From contig JABLUY010000271.1 of NCBI GenBank assembly GCA_013306675.1, positions 1-45,505 on the forward strand: a stretch of DNA of 45,505 nucleotides. The letters run 5' to 3'. The stretch comes from Thraustochytrium sp. TN22. Taxonomy: Eukaryota > Sar > Bigyra > Thraustochytrida > Thraustochytriidae. Positions 36,948 through 45,505 of this stretch are shown here, piece after piece (position 1 is the first letter of the stretch; every line of letters begins with the position of its first letter). The position numbers and the translations under genes are program-made. Below the pieces are notes generated by a model, which had not been told where the DNA came from, did not search any database, and saw only the letters and a list, made by a program, of their open reading frames with translations.

Positions 36948-38723
36948 ATGGACGAGGAGGATGCGCGGAGGGAGGGCATGCAGCGTGTGCTGGCGAGCCT
37001 GGCGCCCGACAACCCGGCCCGGGCGACGCTGGAGGCGATGCTCGCCAAGTTGGGCGACGGCGACTCAAGCGCGGTCGGGGCCACCGCCGAGGAGACCGTG
37101 CGCGACGGAGTCGACGGAGCCAGAGACTCGGGCTCGGAAGCTGGAGTGGAAATGGCAGAGGAGCAAGCGGCCAAAACTCCTTGCAGCGAACTGACGCAAC
37201 AGACGCAGCACCTAGAGCAGCAGCCACAGCGTCTGCCGCCGCGGGAGCTGCAACAGCAGCTGCAACAGGAGTCCACGGAGACGCCCTGCGCAGCGGAGAC
37301 GGAGGCAGCGCCGAGCCCCATCTCTGCGCCGCAGTCATCTGCGCCGCAATCATCTGCGCCGCAGTCATCTGCGCCGCAGTCATCTGCGCCGCAGGCATCT
37401 GCGCCGCAGTCACACCACGGCGAAAAGGGCCCGTTCACCATTCCTGCTCGTAATGCCTTCGCAAACTACGTAGCCAGGATGCAACTTGATGACCGCGGTG
37501 ATCCCGATGCGCTAGGTTTGCTGACACGGGAAATCGGCATCAAGTCAGCAGCCCCCCCAGCGCACCTGCGCCTCCGGAGCTTTAGCCGCCAGTCCGTGAT
37601 GGGCACAGCCTCTCGTGCGACCTTGCTGTTCCTCGGCGCACACTTGAAGGAAGCGTTGCGTGGTGCCATCATCTACCTCGCGCTGGCAGCGGCTGCTCTC
37701 GGCTCCAGCGAGGTTGCGGCAAGTCTCTGCTCCAGCGTATGGGGGGGTACATGCTGCCGTTTCCATCGGCACCTCGCCATTTTAACGCGCGGTATGCTCC
37801 CGATCAGGCTTGCAAAGACTGTCGAGGAGACCCTCGATGAGCATTTGGTCGCCTTATGGCACGCAATTTTCGATCCCCATTCCACGTCAGTCCAGTGCCT
37901 TCTCGCCTCGAACGCACTGTTACGGATTCAAGATGAGCTTGAGTCGCTTTGCACGAACACAGACATGAGAAGCGAACCGAACCATACGCTTCCTCCCGCA
38001 TGGCGCGTTTTGCAGAAGCGACTGGAATCCCCGCCGTTCCCGTTTTCTAGCGAGCTTTGTCTAAACTTCCTTAGCTTGCAGGGGTGCCAAGCAAAGCCCG
38101 GCAGTGCATGCCCGAGGCGTCACCCAGAGTCGTTTCGGTGCGGCCCTCAGACCATCCAACACGGGGCCCAGGCTTCCGACAAGGCACTCCAGCATCCTCC
38201 AAGTCGGGCGCAAAGTTCTGCGTTAGGAAAGCGGAAGATTTCCTCGAATGACGAGAAGCGTGCTCGGCGGCATACCTCCCACGATAGACACCGTGCGAGT
38301 CCGAAGAGCGACTCGCATGCAGATTCCTCGCAAAACGTGAGAGATTCGAAGAGCTGGAAGCCTGGGCCACGGCTTGACAGCAGCAAACGAACGCTGGCCC
38401 GTTCCAGGCCAGCGACCGGGGCACCCCCCCTAAACCGTGACTCACGTGCCAATGGGGGGGAGCGCGAGCGCTACACAGAGAGCGACGCCATGCGCTGCCC
38501 CCGCAGCAGCCGCAGCAGTAGCAGCAACAGCAGCAGCAACTACAACAACTCCTACAGCAGATGGACCCCGGCCAGGACGGGTCGTGAAGCCTACCGAAGT
38601 AAAAGCAGCGGTGGCCATGACGAGCGCGGTTCCCGTTTCGAGCCCAATCGCCACGGTGCGCGCGATCGCCACATCGAGGAAAACCGCTCTCCTCCACGGC
38701 CACGGCGTTGGGAACGGCGATGA
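36948..38723 (+). CDS. CCCH zinc-finger protein with RS-like tail
   Basis: A 591-residue protein of unknown family. Residues 1-45 are helical. The stretch about 80-160 is Gln/Pro/Ser-rich and includes six SSAPQ repeats. A globular region at about 165-360 is Leu/Ala-rich and not recognised. A C-x8-C-x7-C-x3-H finger follows (Cys371, Cys380, Cys388, His392, in CLNFLSLQGCQ...CPRRH), of the RNA-binding type. The tail (about 410-591) is rich in Ser, Arg, Asp and His with many RS/SR and RDR steps, as in splicing and mRNA-processing factors. A nuclear RNA-binding role is inferred. The start at 36948 (GGGAGCATGG) has a good context. Codon use in the middle region is less GC-biased than in SF3B1. Confidence 0.7.
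   Translation: MDEEDARREGMQRVLASLAPDNPARATLEAMLAKLGDGDSSAVGATAEETVRDGVDGARDSGSEAGVEMAEEQAAKTPCSELTQQTQHLEQQPQRLPPRELQQQLQQESTETPCAAETEAAPSPISAPQSSAPQSSAPQSSAPQSSAPQASAPQSHHGEKGPFTIPARNAFANYVARMQLDDRGDPDALGLLTREIGIKSAAPPAHLRLRSFSRQSVMGTASRATLLFLGAHLKEALRGAIIYLALAAAALGSSEVAASLCSSVWGGTCCRFHRHLAILTRGMLPIRLAKTVEETLDEHLVALWHAIFDPHSTSVQCLLASNALLRIQDELESLCTNTDMRSEPNHTLPPAWRVLQKRLESPPFPFSSELCLNFLSLQGCQAKPGSACPRRHPESFRCGPQTIQHGAQASDKALQHPPSRAQSSALGKRKISSNDEKRARRHTSHDRHRASPKSDSHADSSQNVRDSKSWKPGPRLDSSKRTLARSRPATGAPPLNRDSRANGGERERYTESDAMRCPRSSRSSSSNSSSNYNNSYSRWTPARTGREAYRSKSSGGHDERGSRFEPNRHGARDRHIEENRSPPRPRRWERR
37323..37412 (+). repeat. 15-bp coding minisatellite (SSAPQ)6
   Basis: Six nearly perfect tandem copies of a 15-bp unit (TCTGCGCCGCAGTCA) encoding Ser-Ala-Pro-Gln-Ser within the CCCH-finger protein's linker. 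Confidence 0.92.
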
Positions 38724-38881
38724 GGAGGTGCGTCGCGAGAGTGGCGAGCATTCTGCACCTCCACTCGCTTCGGGCGTCGCGGCCTGCCTTTGCAAGGTCA
38801 CGGCAGGGACAGAAAAGGTCAAAGAACTCACCACTCAAGAACCCAGATAGGTCTCCAGCCAGCCAGACAAACAAACACTCT

Positions 38882-39030
38882 CTTCTTTATTCTCAAAAGC
38901 AACTTCATAAGCTCTTGGAGGCCAAGGTGTTGACGCCCGTCCACAGCCTAGCTAGCGCGACGGCGTCAATCTCATCGGTGTGAAAACGTGCGAGCTGTTC
39001 GCGGACACGGTCGAGCAGGAGCGCTTCGGC
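38882..39030 (-). pseudogene. Duplicated C-terminal fragment of the cyclase gene
   Basis: Copy A of the tandem duplication encodes, on the minus strand, a diverged version of the last 40 or so cyclase residues: AEALLLDRVREQLARFHTDE followed by IDAVALARLWTGVNTLASKSL and a stop. The frame extends upstream only into duplicated UTR sequence, so it is a broken remnant. It lies just beyond the functional cyclase stop codon and could supply alternative 3' ends. Confidence 0.8.
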
Positions 39031-39132
39031 GTCGCGGCCTGCCTTTGCAGGGTCACGGCAGGAACAGAAGAGGTCAAAGAACCCACCACTCAAGAACCCA
39101 GGTAGAGCTCCAGCCAGACAAACACTCTCTTC

Positions 39133-39138
39133 TTTATT
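39133..39138 (-). terminator. AATAAA polyadenylation signal of the cyclase gene
   Basis: On the minus strand, AATAAAGAAGAGAG lies about 14 bp after the cyclase stop. A second copy in the duplicated unit is at 38886-38891. Confidence 0.5.
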
Positions 39139-39151
39139 CTCAAAAGCCTCT

Positions 39152-42100
39152 TCAGAAGCTCTTGGAGGCCAAGGTGTTGACGCCCGTCCAGCCTAGCGCG
39201 ACGGCGTCAATCTCATCGGTGTGGAAATGTGCAAGCTGTTCGCGGACACGGTCGAGCAGGAGCGCTTCGGCAGCATCCATAGATGTGGTGTTTGGCACCT
39301 CACGCAGAAGACGGCGTTCCGCATCGCGAAAGCGACCGGCCTGGAAAGCATGCAAGGCCTCTTCGTAGGCCTCGATGCGCTCAACCTCACGTTCCATCTG
39401 CACCTCAGGGCTCAACGGGTGGAAGCTCTTGATCTCGTCCAAGCGGCGCTGACGCGGACTACGCTTGCCGCTGCTTCCGGTGCTCCTGCCACTGGCCTGG
39501 CTGCCCCCGGCCACCATCTCCAGGTCTGCTGTGGCGCTCTTCTTGAGAGTTGACTCCCCCCGCCAGACCGGTCGAAACGCCTTGAAGAGACGACCACTCT
39601 GGCCGAGAGGGAGGCGACGTTGCGCCCGAGGCGATGTTGCGCCCGTGACACCCGCGGCAGCTGCACCCTGGTGCAGTGTCGTCCAGGGCAGGCCGTCCTC
39701 GTCGCCGCCTTGCCCGTGGCTCTGGCTCGTAGATTCACGCGCAGCGCGCGCGCTCGAGTCCGCCTCTCTTCCGCTCCGGTGGTGACCGGCCGCGTAGGCT
39801 TCCTCCTCCTCGTCATCCTCGTCGTCCGCCACGTCATCGTCCTGCGCCACGTAGGGTGGCATAAACTTGCACTCGATGGGCTCGCGCTGCATGACGACCT
39901 CATAGATCTTCGCGGCCTGATGCTTGCCCTTTACTTGCACAAGGTCGAGCTCGCGCAGCACAAAGGCGTCGCGAAATGAGCAAGACGCGAGCGTATCCTC
40001 GGAGCAAATGATCTGAGTGCCGTAGAGCTTTGAGAGGCCCTCGAGGCGGCTCGCCATGTTGACGGCATCGCCAAGGCTGCCAAACTTGTACTTGGTGAGC
40101 GAACCAATGGTGCCTGTCAGTACCGGACCGGTGTGCACGCCGATGCGCACGCGAAAGTCGCCGAGGTCGTACTTGGCACGAAACTCCTCCTGGAACTGCT
40201 GCGAGAGGTACTGCAGGTACTGCTGCTGCGCGATGGCGGCGGAGAGCGCCTTGGCGGCGTGCTCGTCGACGTCGTCGGGCGTATTCCAAAAGGCCAGCAG
40301 ACCGTCACCCTGGATCTCCGCGACGACGCCCTCGTACTGCTCCACGATGGCCGTCATGGCGGTGAGGTAGCGCGTGATGAGGTACATGAGGTCAAGGCGG
40401 TCGAGCTTCTCCGCGATGGTGGTGAAGCCTTGGATGTCGGAGAACATGGTGGTGACTATTTTGGACTGGACGTTGAGTCTGCGGCCGCGCTTGGACTGCA
40501 CGATCTTGCGTACCACGGTGGCCGGCACGAACCGCGCAAAGGTCTCGAGCGCATAGTACATTTTGGCAAAGGCGCGCTGCGTGCTGGCCACCTCCTTGAT
40601 GCGCGAGCGGTCAGCGGCCGCCAGCAGCGTCTCGCCTTGGCCGAACTCCAGCTTGGTGAGCCGGTTGAGTTCCTTGGTGAGCCGGCGAATGGGCCGCGAG
40701 AGCAGCGAGGCAATCACAAAGGAGATGGCGAGCGTCGCAATGATGAGCACGGCCGCCACAATGGCGCTCACCACGGCCAGCAGCGCCACTCGATCGTCTG
40801 TGACGTCGGTGATGGCGTCGATCTCCTGGCGCGACGCCTGCAAGGCGTCCGTGTAGTTGATCAGTGCCCAGGTGGCCGGCATGGCCACGACGGCGCGCCA
40901 CAGGAACGGCTCGAACGCAGGAAAGGCCGGGTCATCGGACGTGCCTTCGATCGATACATACGAGAGGATCACGCAGTGGTCATAGAGCGCCTCGAGCGCC
41001 TCCTCGTTGAGCTCACGGTTCACGTTGGTGAGGCAGTCCTCGCCCGTGACGGCATCGAAGACCACTGTGTTGGCATCGAGCGGGCCCGGGTCAAGTGAGT
41101 CAATGTAGCGCGTGTAGTTGCGGACGACCTCGCTTCCGGTGTAGTTGACTGCATAGGCGGGCCCATCGATGGCAAGCGCCGTGCCGTTCACCGCACCGGC
41201 CAGCAGCAGGCCCGTCTGGTCCTCGCCGGTCTCCGCATCGAACAGATCCGACTCAACCTGGTCGATGGGACGCACAACGTAAAAGTACTGCGCACAAAGC
41301 GGGCAGTTCGACCGCGTCGTATTGCTCTCGTTCTGCAGTACCATCAGATTCGCGGCGCTCAGCCCCGAGAGGTCCGCGGAAAGCACATTGGTCTGCAAAA
41401 AGCCGCTCAGGCACGTGTAGTTGCCGCAAAAGTTGATGGGCCAGGTGAGCATGAAACCGTAGCGCATTGTCGCGGGCAGGACATCGCTGTAGAGCCACGT
41501 ACCAAAGTTGGTGTAGGCCGCGTAGCTGGGCGCGCCGATGCCAGCTCGCGTCATGACTGTCACCTGTGCGGCGAGTCCGGCGTCGGAAAAGTCCAGCAAG
41601 GGCAGCTGCTCGCCCGCCGAGGACGGTAGCCCGGTCGCTCGGTCCACAGGCGCGATCGTCAAGTTGCGCGAGTCGTCGTCGGCGAAGGTGGACAGCAGGT
41701 AGGCATCGCCGGCCGTGCGGTTGAAGATGTACGACACAAAGGTGACGTTGTCGTCGTCGATTGTGGCTGGTTCACTGCCTTCGATGTAGACGACGGCAGC
41801 GCCTGCCACGAGCGGGACAAAGGTGGAATTTAGGTTCTGGAAGAGCATGCTCGCAGTGAGCCGATCCCGAAGCACGCCCGTCGTGCCGGTCTGCACCAGC
41901 GCGTCGAGCAGCGTCAGCGCCGACACGATCACCGAGAAGGAGTCCGACACGACGCTGCGACTGATGTCGCGCACGACCGACCCGAGCGAGGACGCGAGCA
42001 TGATCTTGCTGCTGTTGAGCTCGAAGCGGATCGAGTCCACGATAAGCGCCTCGGTCGTCTCGTTGCACGACACGCGGTACATGTCCTGGATCTCTCGGGT

Positions 42101-42799
42101 GAAGCTGTTCTGCACCACGATGATGATGATGGCGCCAAGGAGGACCACGACGCCAAAGGGCACCACGATGGCGTCGCGCAGACGGAACTGCGCAGCCCGG
42201 TTGCAGAGACACCAGCACGTGCGCTGCCTGTTCTGCTCCAGGTGGTGCGCCATCTTCATCTCGAGCCGGCTGCGGGGCCGCTTCAGGCTGCGCATCGTGG
42301 CGTCGTCCCCGGTCGGCGGTGCCATACTCGAGACCTTGGGCACGGGCGTTAGCTGCTCGATGTTGGGTCCGCCCATCTCCGCGCTGTTGAGCCGTTTCTG
42401 CACCGAAGCCATCACGCTCTGCGTGCGTAGCACGCGTTTGGCCTCCTCGGGCCCGGCACCCCCGTGCAGCGGCGCGTCCGCGTCCCACTGCACCATTTTG
42501 GGCAGCGCGGCCTCTGAGGCGGCCTTGGTCGGGCTCTTGGCGTCTGTGCCTTCTGAAAGCCCCTCAGAAGGCACTGTCGCGGCCGAGGCCAGCGCTGCTG
42601 GCGGCGCTGGCGGCGGAGCTCGTGCGATTCCCGCTGCGTCTGCACCTTGCGCGCCGTTTGCACCTTGCGCGCCGTTTACCGGGTTCACAGGCACGGGGAC
42701 CGGGTCCGTCGGCGCCGTCGCGGCGTCCGGCCCGGTCTGGCCAAGATGCGCGTCGTAGGCAGGGGCGGCGTCCTCCCGCGCCGCCCCGGGCTGCGCCAT
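39152..42799 (-). CDS. Membrane class III nucleotide cyclase with large extracellular domain
   Basis: A 1,215-residue receptor-type cyclase making cAMP or cGMP. The ATG at 42799 is the first in frame; upstream codons start only from a GTG. After a disordered N-terminus come a transmembrane helix at about 208-232, an extracellular region (about 233-665) with about a dozen N-glycosylation sequons that could be a Cache-like sensor, a second helix (about 670-699) and a HAMP-like linker. The cyclase domain spans about 780-960. Metal-binding Asp788 (FSDIQGFT) and Asp832 (EIQGDG) are spaced 44 apart as in known cyclases, and the transition-state Asn and Arg are present in GDAVNMASR. The base-selecting positions are Glu and Gly, so the substrate is not decidable. 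An acidic/Ser-rich tail with a C-terminal helical segment follows. Confidence 0.9.
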   Translation of the reverse strand: MAQPGAAREDAAPAYDAHLGQTGPDAATAPTDPVPVPVNPVNGAQGANGAQGADAAGIARAPPPAPPAALASAATVPSEGLSEGTDAKSPTKAASEAALPKMVQWDADAPLHGGAGPEEAKRVLRTQSVMASVQKRLNSAEMGGPNIEQLTPVPKVSSMAPPTGDDATMRSLKRPRSRLEMKMAHHLEQNRQRTCWCLCNRAAQFRLRDAIVVPFGVVVLLGAIIIIVVQNSFTREIQDMYRVSCNETTEALIVDSIRFELNSSKIMLASSLGSVVRDISRSVVSDSFSVIVSALTLLDALVQTGTTGVLRDRLTASMLFQNLNSTFVPLVAGAAVVYIEGSEPATIDDDNVTFVSYIFNRTAGDAYLLSTFADDDSRNLTIAPVDRATGLPSSAGEQLPLLDFSDAGLAAQVTVMTRAGIGAPSYAAYTNFGTWLYSDVLPATMRYGFMLTWPINFCGNYTCLSGFLQTNVLSADLSGLSAANLMVLQNESNTTRSNCPLCAQYFYVVRPIDQVESDLFDAETGEDQTGLLLAGAVNGTALAIDGPAYAVNYTGSEVVRNYTRYIDSLDPGPLDANTVVFDAVTGEDCLTNVNRELNEEALEALYDHCVILSYVSIEGTSDDPAFPAFEPFLWRAVVAMPATWALINYTDALQASRQEIDAITDVTDDRVALLAVVSAIVAAVLIIATLAISFVIASLLSRPIRRLTKELNRLTKLEFGQGETLLAAADRSRIKEVASTQRAFAKMYYALETFARFVPATVVRKIVQSKRGRRLNVQSKIVTTMFSDIQGFTTIAEKLDRLDLMYLITRYLTAMTAIVEQYEGVVAEIQGDGLLAFWNTPDDVDEHAAKALSAAIAQQQYLQYLSQQFQEEFRAKYDLGDFRVRIGVHTGPVLTGTIGSLTKYKFGSLGDAVNMASRLEGLSKLYGTQIICSEDTLASCSFRDAFVLRELDLVQVKGKHQAAKIYEVVMQREPIECKFMPPYVAQDDDVADDEDDEEEEAYAAGHHRSGREADSSARAARESTSQSHGQGGDEDGLPWTTLHQGAAAAGVTGATSPRAQRRLPLGQSGRLFKAFRPVWRGESTLKKSATADLEMVAGGSQASGRSTGSSGKRSPRQRRLDEIKSFHPLSPEVQMEREVERIEAYEEALHAFQAGRFRDAERRLLREVPNTTSMDAAEALLLDRVREQLAHFHTDEIDAVALGWTGVNTLASKSF

Positions 42800-43299
42800 G
42801 TCGACGCCGCGCAGGCCAGGCCGGCCACCTGCCTGGCGTACGTCGGGTCGCCGCGCGTGGCGGTTCCGGCGGCCGGCTGACGGGCGACCCGCAGCGGCGC
42901 AGCCCCCCCGATGCCGCGCGGCGGCACGGCGCGCTGCGCTCTGCCGCAGCGCCGCGCCGCCAAGCGCCGCCAAGCGCAGCACCTGCGCGCCTGTGCCCGG
43001 CGCGATGCTCGTTTGCTGGCGGGGAGGAGCCGCGACGTGGGGATCGCGACCAAGGTGCCGGACACGACGAGCAGCGAGGTCGCGCCAGCGAGCGCTCTAG
43101 GCTCGCTCCGGGGCGTCGACGCCGGGCGGCCGGCGAGTCGGAGTCGCACGCGCAGCTGCCGTCGCAGCAGGAAGCACGCCTTGGGTTTCATGGTCACTGG
43201 CCGGGTCTGCAAGCTCCCCACCCCCCCTCGCGGCCACCAAGGAAATGTTGGTTCTCTTTTTAGGCCTAACTGCAAGGCACCAACTTGGCTTCAAGTTCA
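42800..43299. promoter_or_regulatory. Upstream region of the cyclase gene
   Basis: This 500-bp region lies between the cyclase start and the stop of the next minus-strand gene. It is GC-rich, with a less GC-rich patch at about 43170-43290 containing a C-run and TTCTCTTTTTAGGCC. No gene is supported; open frames here are Arg/Ala-rich. It presumably holds the cyclase promoter and the 3' UTR of the fusion gene. Confidence 0.5.
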
Positions 43300-45435
43300 T
43301 CAAGATGACGAGGACTTGGAGGAGGAGCGGCGCGCGCGCGGTCGACGCTGGCGAGGCGCGAACTGGACGTGCGTGTGGAACTCGCCGCACTCGCCAAAGG
43401 CGTCGGGCCCGTCGGGCAGGGCCTCGAGGGAGCGGACAAGCTCAGGCGTGTAGGGCGTGCCGACGCCCAGCTCTTCAGAGGGCTTGCCAGAACAGGCGGA
43501 GACCACGACGGAGGCCTCGTCCTTTGTGAGGCAGTCCCACAGGAGCGCCTGCAGGTCCGCGTAGGGGACCTTGAAAAGCGGGAACTCGCAGGTCCAGGCC
43601 GCGAAGTTGGCCGCGCGCCACGCGCGAATGTCCTCCAGGTGCAGGTCCCCGAAGACGAGCGTGGTCTGGTCCTGCTGGAAGCCGTAGGCCGAGAGCAGGT
43701 AGGCGAGAGCGGCCTCGACAGTTGTGACGTAGTCGGTGTTTGGGCTTGCGCGCGGCAGCGGCACGATCAAAAGGTCCGTGTCGAGTGCCCGCGCCTGGTC
43801 CATGATGTCTGGGAGCGCAATGTCCTGTTCCGGGACAACGTTGGACTCCGGGTCGAAGGTGTTGAGGAGCACGAGGCGGTCGCCGGCGTGCGATGCGGCC
43901 GGCGCCGCGGCCTCGAGCTGCTCGCGCAGCTTGTGGTAGGTCAGGTAGGAGTCCTTGCCGCCGCTCCAAAAGACCACGCGCAGGCGCGCGTCAGGGTCAG
44001 CGGGCTGGCCCCTGGCCTTGCGCGGCACGGGCTTGGCGCGCAGCAGGCGCGGCTCCAGGATGGGGTCCTGGCGGTGGAGCTTGCGCTGGTCCGCCGGCAC
44101 CATGTAGTGGCCATACGGGCAGTGGCGGCAGGCGCGGCCGCAGCAGGACCCGCGGTCCAGGGCGGCCTGCGCCGTGAAGACCATGTAGCCGGTCTCCGGG
44201 TCCGTGTACATCTTCTCGCCCTGTGCCATGGCGGCCCGGTGGAGGTCCTCAATGTCGCCGAGGCGCTTTGCCTCGGCCGCCTCGCGCGCCTCGCGCGCCG
44301 CGGCCTGCGCATTGGGGGACGCGGGCGCCGGGCGCTCGTACATGGCCCAGGGGAAGCCCTCGGCGGCCGCGCCGGGCCGTGCCGGATCGCTCGGGTGCAG
44401 GAGGTCGACGGTCCACTCGAGGCATTCCACGAGGCGCGGCCCGGGTCGGTTGAACATCTGGTTGCCATCCACGAGCGCGACGTTGCCTTCGCGTACGGCG
44501 CGCAAGGCGGGCCACCACGCCGAGTGCTCCATCTCGCGCGTCAGCTCGCGGGTCTTGTCGAGGTCCAGTCCGCACGGGCATACGATGATGGCGTCCGGGT
44601 CGTCGTCCTGCAGGCGCGACGGCTCGATGGCAAACGACTTGCTGCCGGGGTCGTCGTTGACGCCCTGGCGCGCGCCGGCCAGACGCAGGATCTCGGGCGT
44701 CCAGTGGCCGCCCACGTAAATCGGGTCGGGCCACTCCACGAAGGCGATGTTGGCGAAGCGAGGCGCCCCGCTCGCGCGCGCGCGCGCGCAGGCCGCGTCC
44801 ACGCGCGCCTGCAAGCGCGCGCGCGCCGCGCGGCCCGCTTGGGCGAGACCCACGGCGTCGCCCACGACCTCGAGCGAGTCCAGCACCTCGGAGAGCGTGT
44901 GCGGGTTGAGACTAACAACGCGCGGCCGCGGGTCGAGCTGGCGCGCCAGCTGCACGACCTCGTTCACGTCAATCGAGCACACCTGGCACAGGCTCTGCGT
45001 CAGGATCACGTCCGGCTTGAGCGACCGCAGCAGGTCCGCGTCCACCGTGTACAGGCTATCGCCCGCCGCCAGCGCCGCGCGCACCTGGTCGTCCACCTCC
45101 CGCGGCGTCGTGAACGTCGTGCGCTGCGCCGTCAGCACCGGCACATGCTGCACGCTCGCCGGCCAGTCGCACTCGTGCGACCGCCCCACCAGCAGCTTGG
45201 CGCCGCCGATCTCGCACAGCGCCTCCGTCGCGCTCGGCAGCAGCGACACCACGCGCAGCGCCATCTCCGCGCCGCCCGGCTCCAGGACCGCCTCGCCGGC
45301 CGCGGGGCCGCTGCAGGCCGCTGCAGGCCGCTGCAGGCCGCCGCCGCGCGGTCCGTCACCAAGTTGTCGGACTGCTGCAGCACCTGCAGGCGGCACTGCT
45401 GCCCGGAGGCCGCCGCAGCGCATCTCATTGCGCAT
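43300..45435 (-). CDS. Fusion: BtuF-like binding protein + DUF5522-like motif + DPH6-like PP-loop ATPase
   Basis: A 711-residue three-part protein. Residues about 58-350 match cobalamin/siderophore-type substrate-binding proteins (VSLLPSATEALCEIGG, LVGRSHECDWP, SLKPDVILTQ, RLVECLEW), which in bacteria feed ABC importers. Residues about 425-445 hold a Cys motif, SCCGRACRHCPYGH, typical of DUF5522. Residues about 480-690 are an ATP-PPase domain with PP-loop FWSGGKDSY, related to diphthine-ammonia ligase (DPH6), which amidates diphthine on eEF2. The ATG at 45435 is the first, but the good-context ATG at 45264 (residue 58) starts exactly at the binding-protein fold. The intervening codons contain a 10-bp repeat, so 45264 may be the real start. 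The combined function is unknown. Confidence 0.88.
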   Translation of the reverse strand: MRNEMRCGGLRAAVPPAGAAAVRQLGDGPRGGGLQRPAAACSGPAAGEAVLEPGGAEMALRVVSLLPSATEALCEIGGAKLLVGRSHECDWPASVQHVPVLTAQRTTFTTPREVDDQVRAALAAGDSLYTVDADLLRSLKPDVILTQSLCQVCSIDVNEVVQLARQLDPRPRVVSLNPHTLSEVLDSLEVVGDAVGLAQAGRAARARLQARVDAACARARASGAPRFANIAFVEWPDPIYVGGHWTPEILRLAGARQGVNDDPGSKSFAIEPSRLQDDDPDAIIVCPCGLDLDKTRELTREMEHSAWWPALRAVREGNVALVDGNQMFNRPGPRLVECLEWTVDLLHPSDPARPGAAAEGFPWAMYERPAPASPNAQAAAREAREAAEAKRLGDIEDLHRAAMAQGEKMYTDPETGYMVFTAQAALDRGSCCGRACRHCPYGHYMVPADQRKLHRQDPILEPRLLRAKPVPRKARGQPADPDARLRVVFWSGGKDSYLTYHKLREQLEAAAPAASHAGDRLVLLNTFDPESNVVPEQDIALPDIMDQARALDTDLLIVPLPRASPNTDYVTTVEAALAYLLSAYGFQQDQTTLVFGDLHLEDIRAWRAANFAAWTCEFPLFKVPYADLQALLWDCLTKDEASVVVSACSGKPSEELGVGTPYTPELVRSLEALPDGPDAFGECGEFHTHVQFAPRQRRPRARRSSSKSSSS
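45308..45340 (+). repeat. 10-bp tandem repeat near the fusion gene start
   Basis: Three perfect copies of CCGCTGCAGG between the two candidate start codons (45435 and 45264) of the fusion gene, more typical of a 5' UTR than of coding sequence. Confidence 0.8.
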
Positions 45436-45505
45436 GCCGGCCTGCCCTGCGCGCGGGCGCGGGCGCGGGCGCGGCGCGGCGCGGCACTGGCAGCGCTTTT
45501 GAAGC

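Larger units (their letters stand above)
38776..39271. repeat. 255-bp tandem duplication of the cyclase gene tail
   Basis: Copy A is 38776-39030 and copy B is 39031-39271. Both begin GTCGCGGCCTGCC and run through a 3' UTR segment with an AATAAA (minus strand: 38886-38891 and 39133-39138) into codons of the cyclase C-terminus. Copy B is the functional gene end. Copies differ by substitutions and small indels, for example a CTAG insertion in copy A at 38948-38955. Confidence 0.9.

Noticed and set aside
36572-37441. Minus-strand open frame of 289 codons
   Set aside because: Antisense to the Gln/Pro-rich 5' end of the CCCH gene; the repeated CGAD stretch is the reverse of the SSAPQ minisatellite.
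39152-42982. Cyclase start at 42982
   Set aside because: The codon there is GTG; the first ATG in frame is 42799 and the extra 61 residues are Arg/Ala-rich with no homology.
1-45505. tRNA, 5S rRNA and U-snRNA genes
   Set aside because: By eye I found no cloverleaf with a GGTTCGAATCC-type B box in the intergenic regions and no U6-like sequence near LSM3; a covariance-model scan would settle it.

Overview
The window looks like nuclear DNA of a GC-rich, intron-poor, gene-dense unicellular eukaryote. The evidence is SF3B1, LSM3 with two GT-AG introns, a Qc-SNARE, ADAT2, AATAAA signals, abundant microsatellites and no operons or Shine-Dalgarno sites. A stramenopile of the thraustochytrid type is my best guess, from style only; no rRNA or other phylogenetic marker is present.

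Layout. 1-4.2 kb: two tandem acetolactate synthase genes, the first cut by the window edge. 5.4-6.8 kb: a HIT-superfamily protein. 6.86-7.66 kb: three tandem repeats of about 0.25-0.29 kb. 7.7-12.2 kb: a membrane-anchored alpha-2-macroglobulin-like protein with an intact thioester motif. 13.0-16.4 kb: a type I membrane protein with six Cys-rich leucine-rich modules. 16.8-18.6 kb: a kelch protein, convergent with ADAT2 (18.8-19.35 kb). 19.4-22.0 kb: a gene-free, microsatellite-rich stretch. 22.0-23.1 kb: a probable nuclear regulator. 24.2-25.0 kb: a syntaxin-6-like SNARE (minus). 25,257-30,333: a 5,077-bp DNA transposon with an intact transposase-like gene, terminal inverted repeats and an 8-bp target duplication. 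30.6-34.2 kb: SF3B1. 34.4-35.0 kb: LSM3, three exons. 35.2-36.6 kb: aminoacylase-1 (minus). 36.9-38.7 kb: a CCCH-finger protein. 38.8-39.27 kb: a 255-bp tandem duplication of the tail of the next gene. 39.15-42.8 kb: a membrane class III nucleotide cyclase (minus). 43.3-45.4 kb: a fusion of a BtuF-like binding protein, a DUF5522-like Cys motif and a DPH6-like PP-loop ATPase (minus).

Most neighbours are functionally unrelated. The exceptions are the ALS pair, which shows mosaic divergence suggesting gene conversion and a natural Thr at the classic sulfonylurea-site proline of copy 2, and SF3B1 beside LSM3, both spliceosomal. The strongest novelty is the transposon. It lies in what would otherwise be a divergent promoter of about 565 bp between the SNARE and SF3B1. 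It carries an unassigned DDE-like transposase with a four-copy C-terminal module, two copies of which are about 98% identical in DNA.
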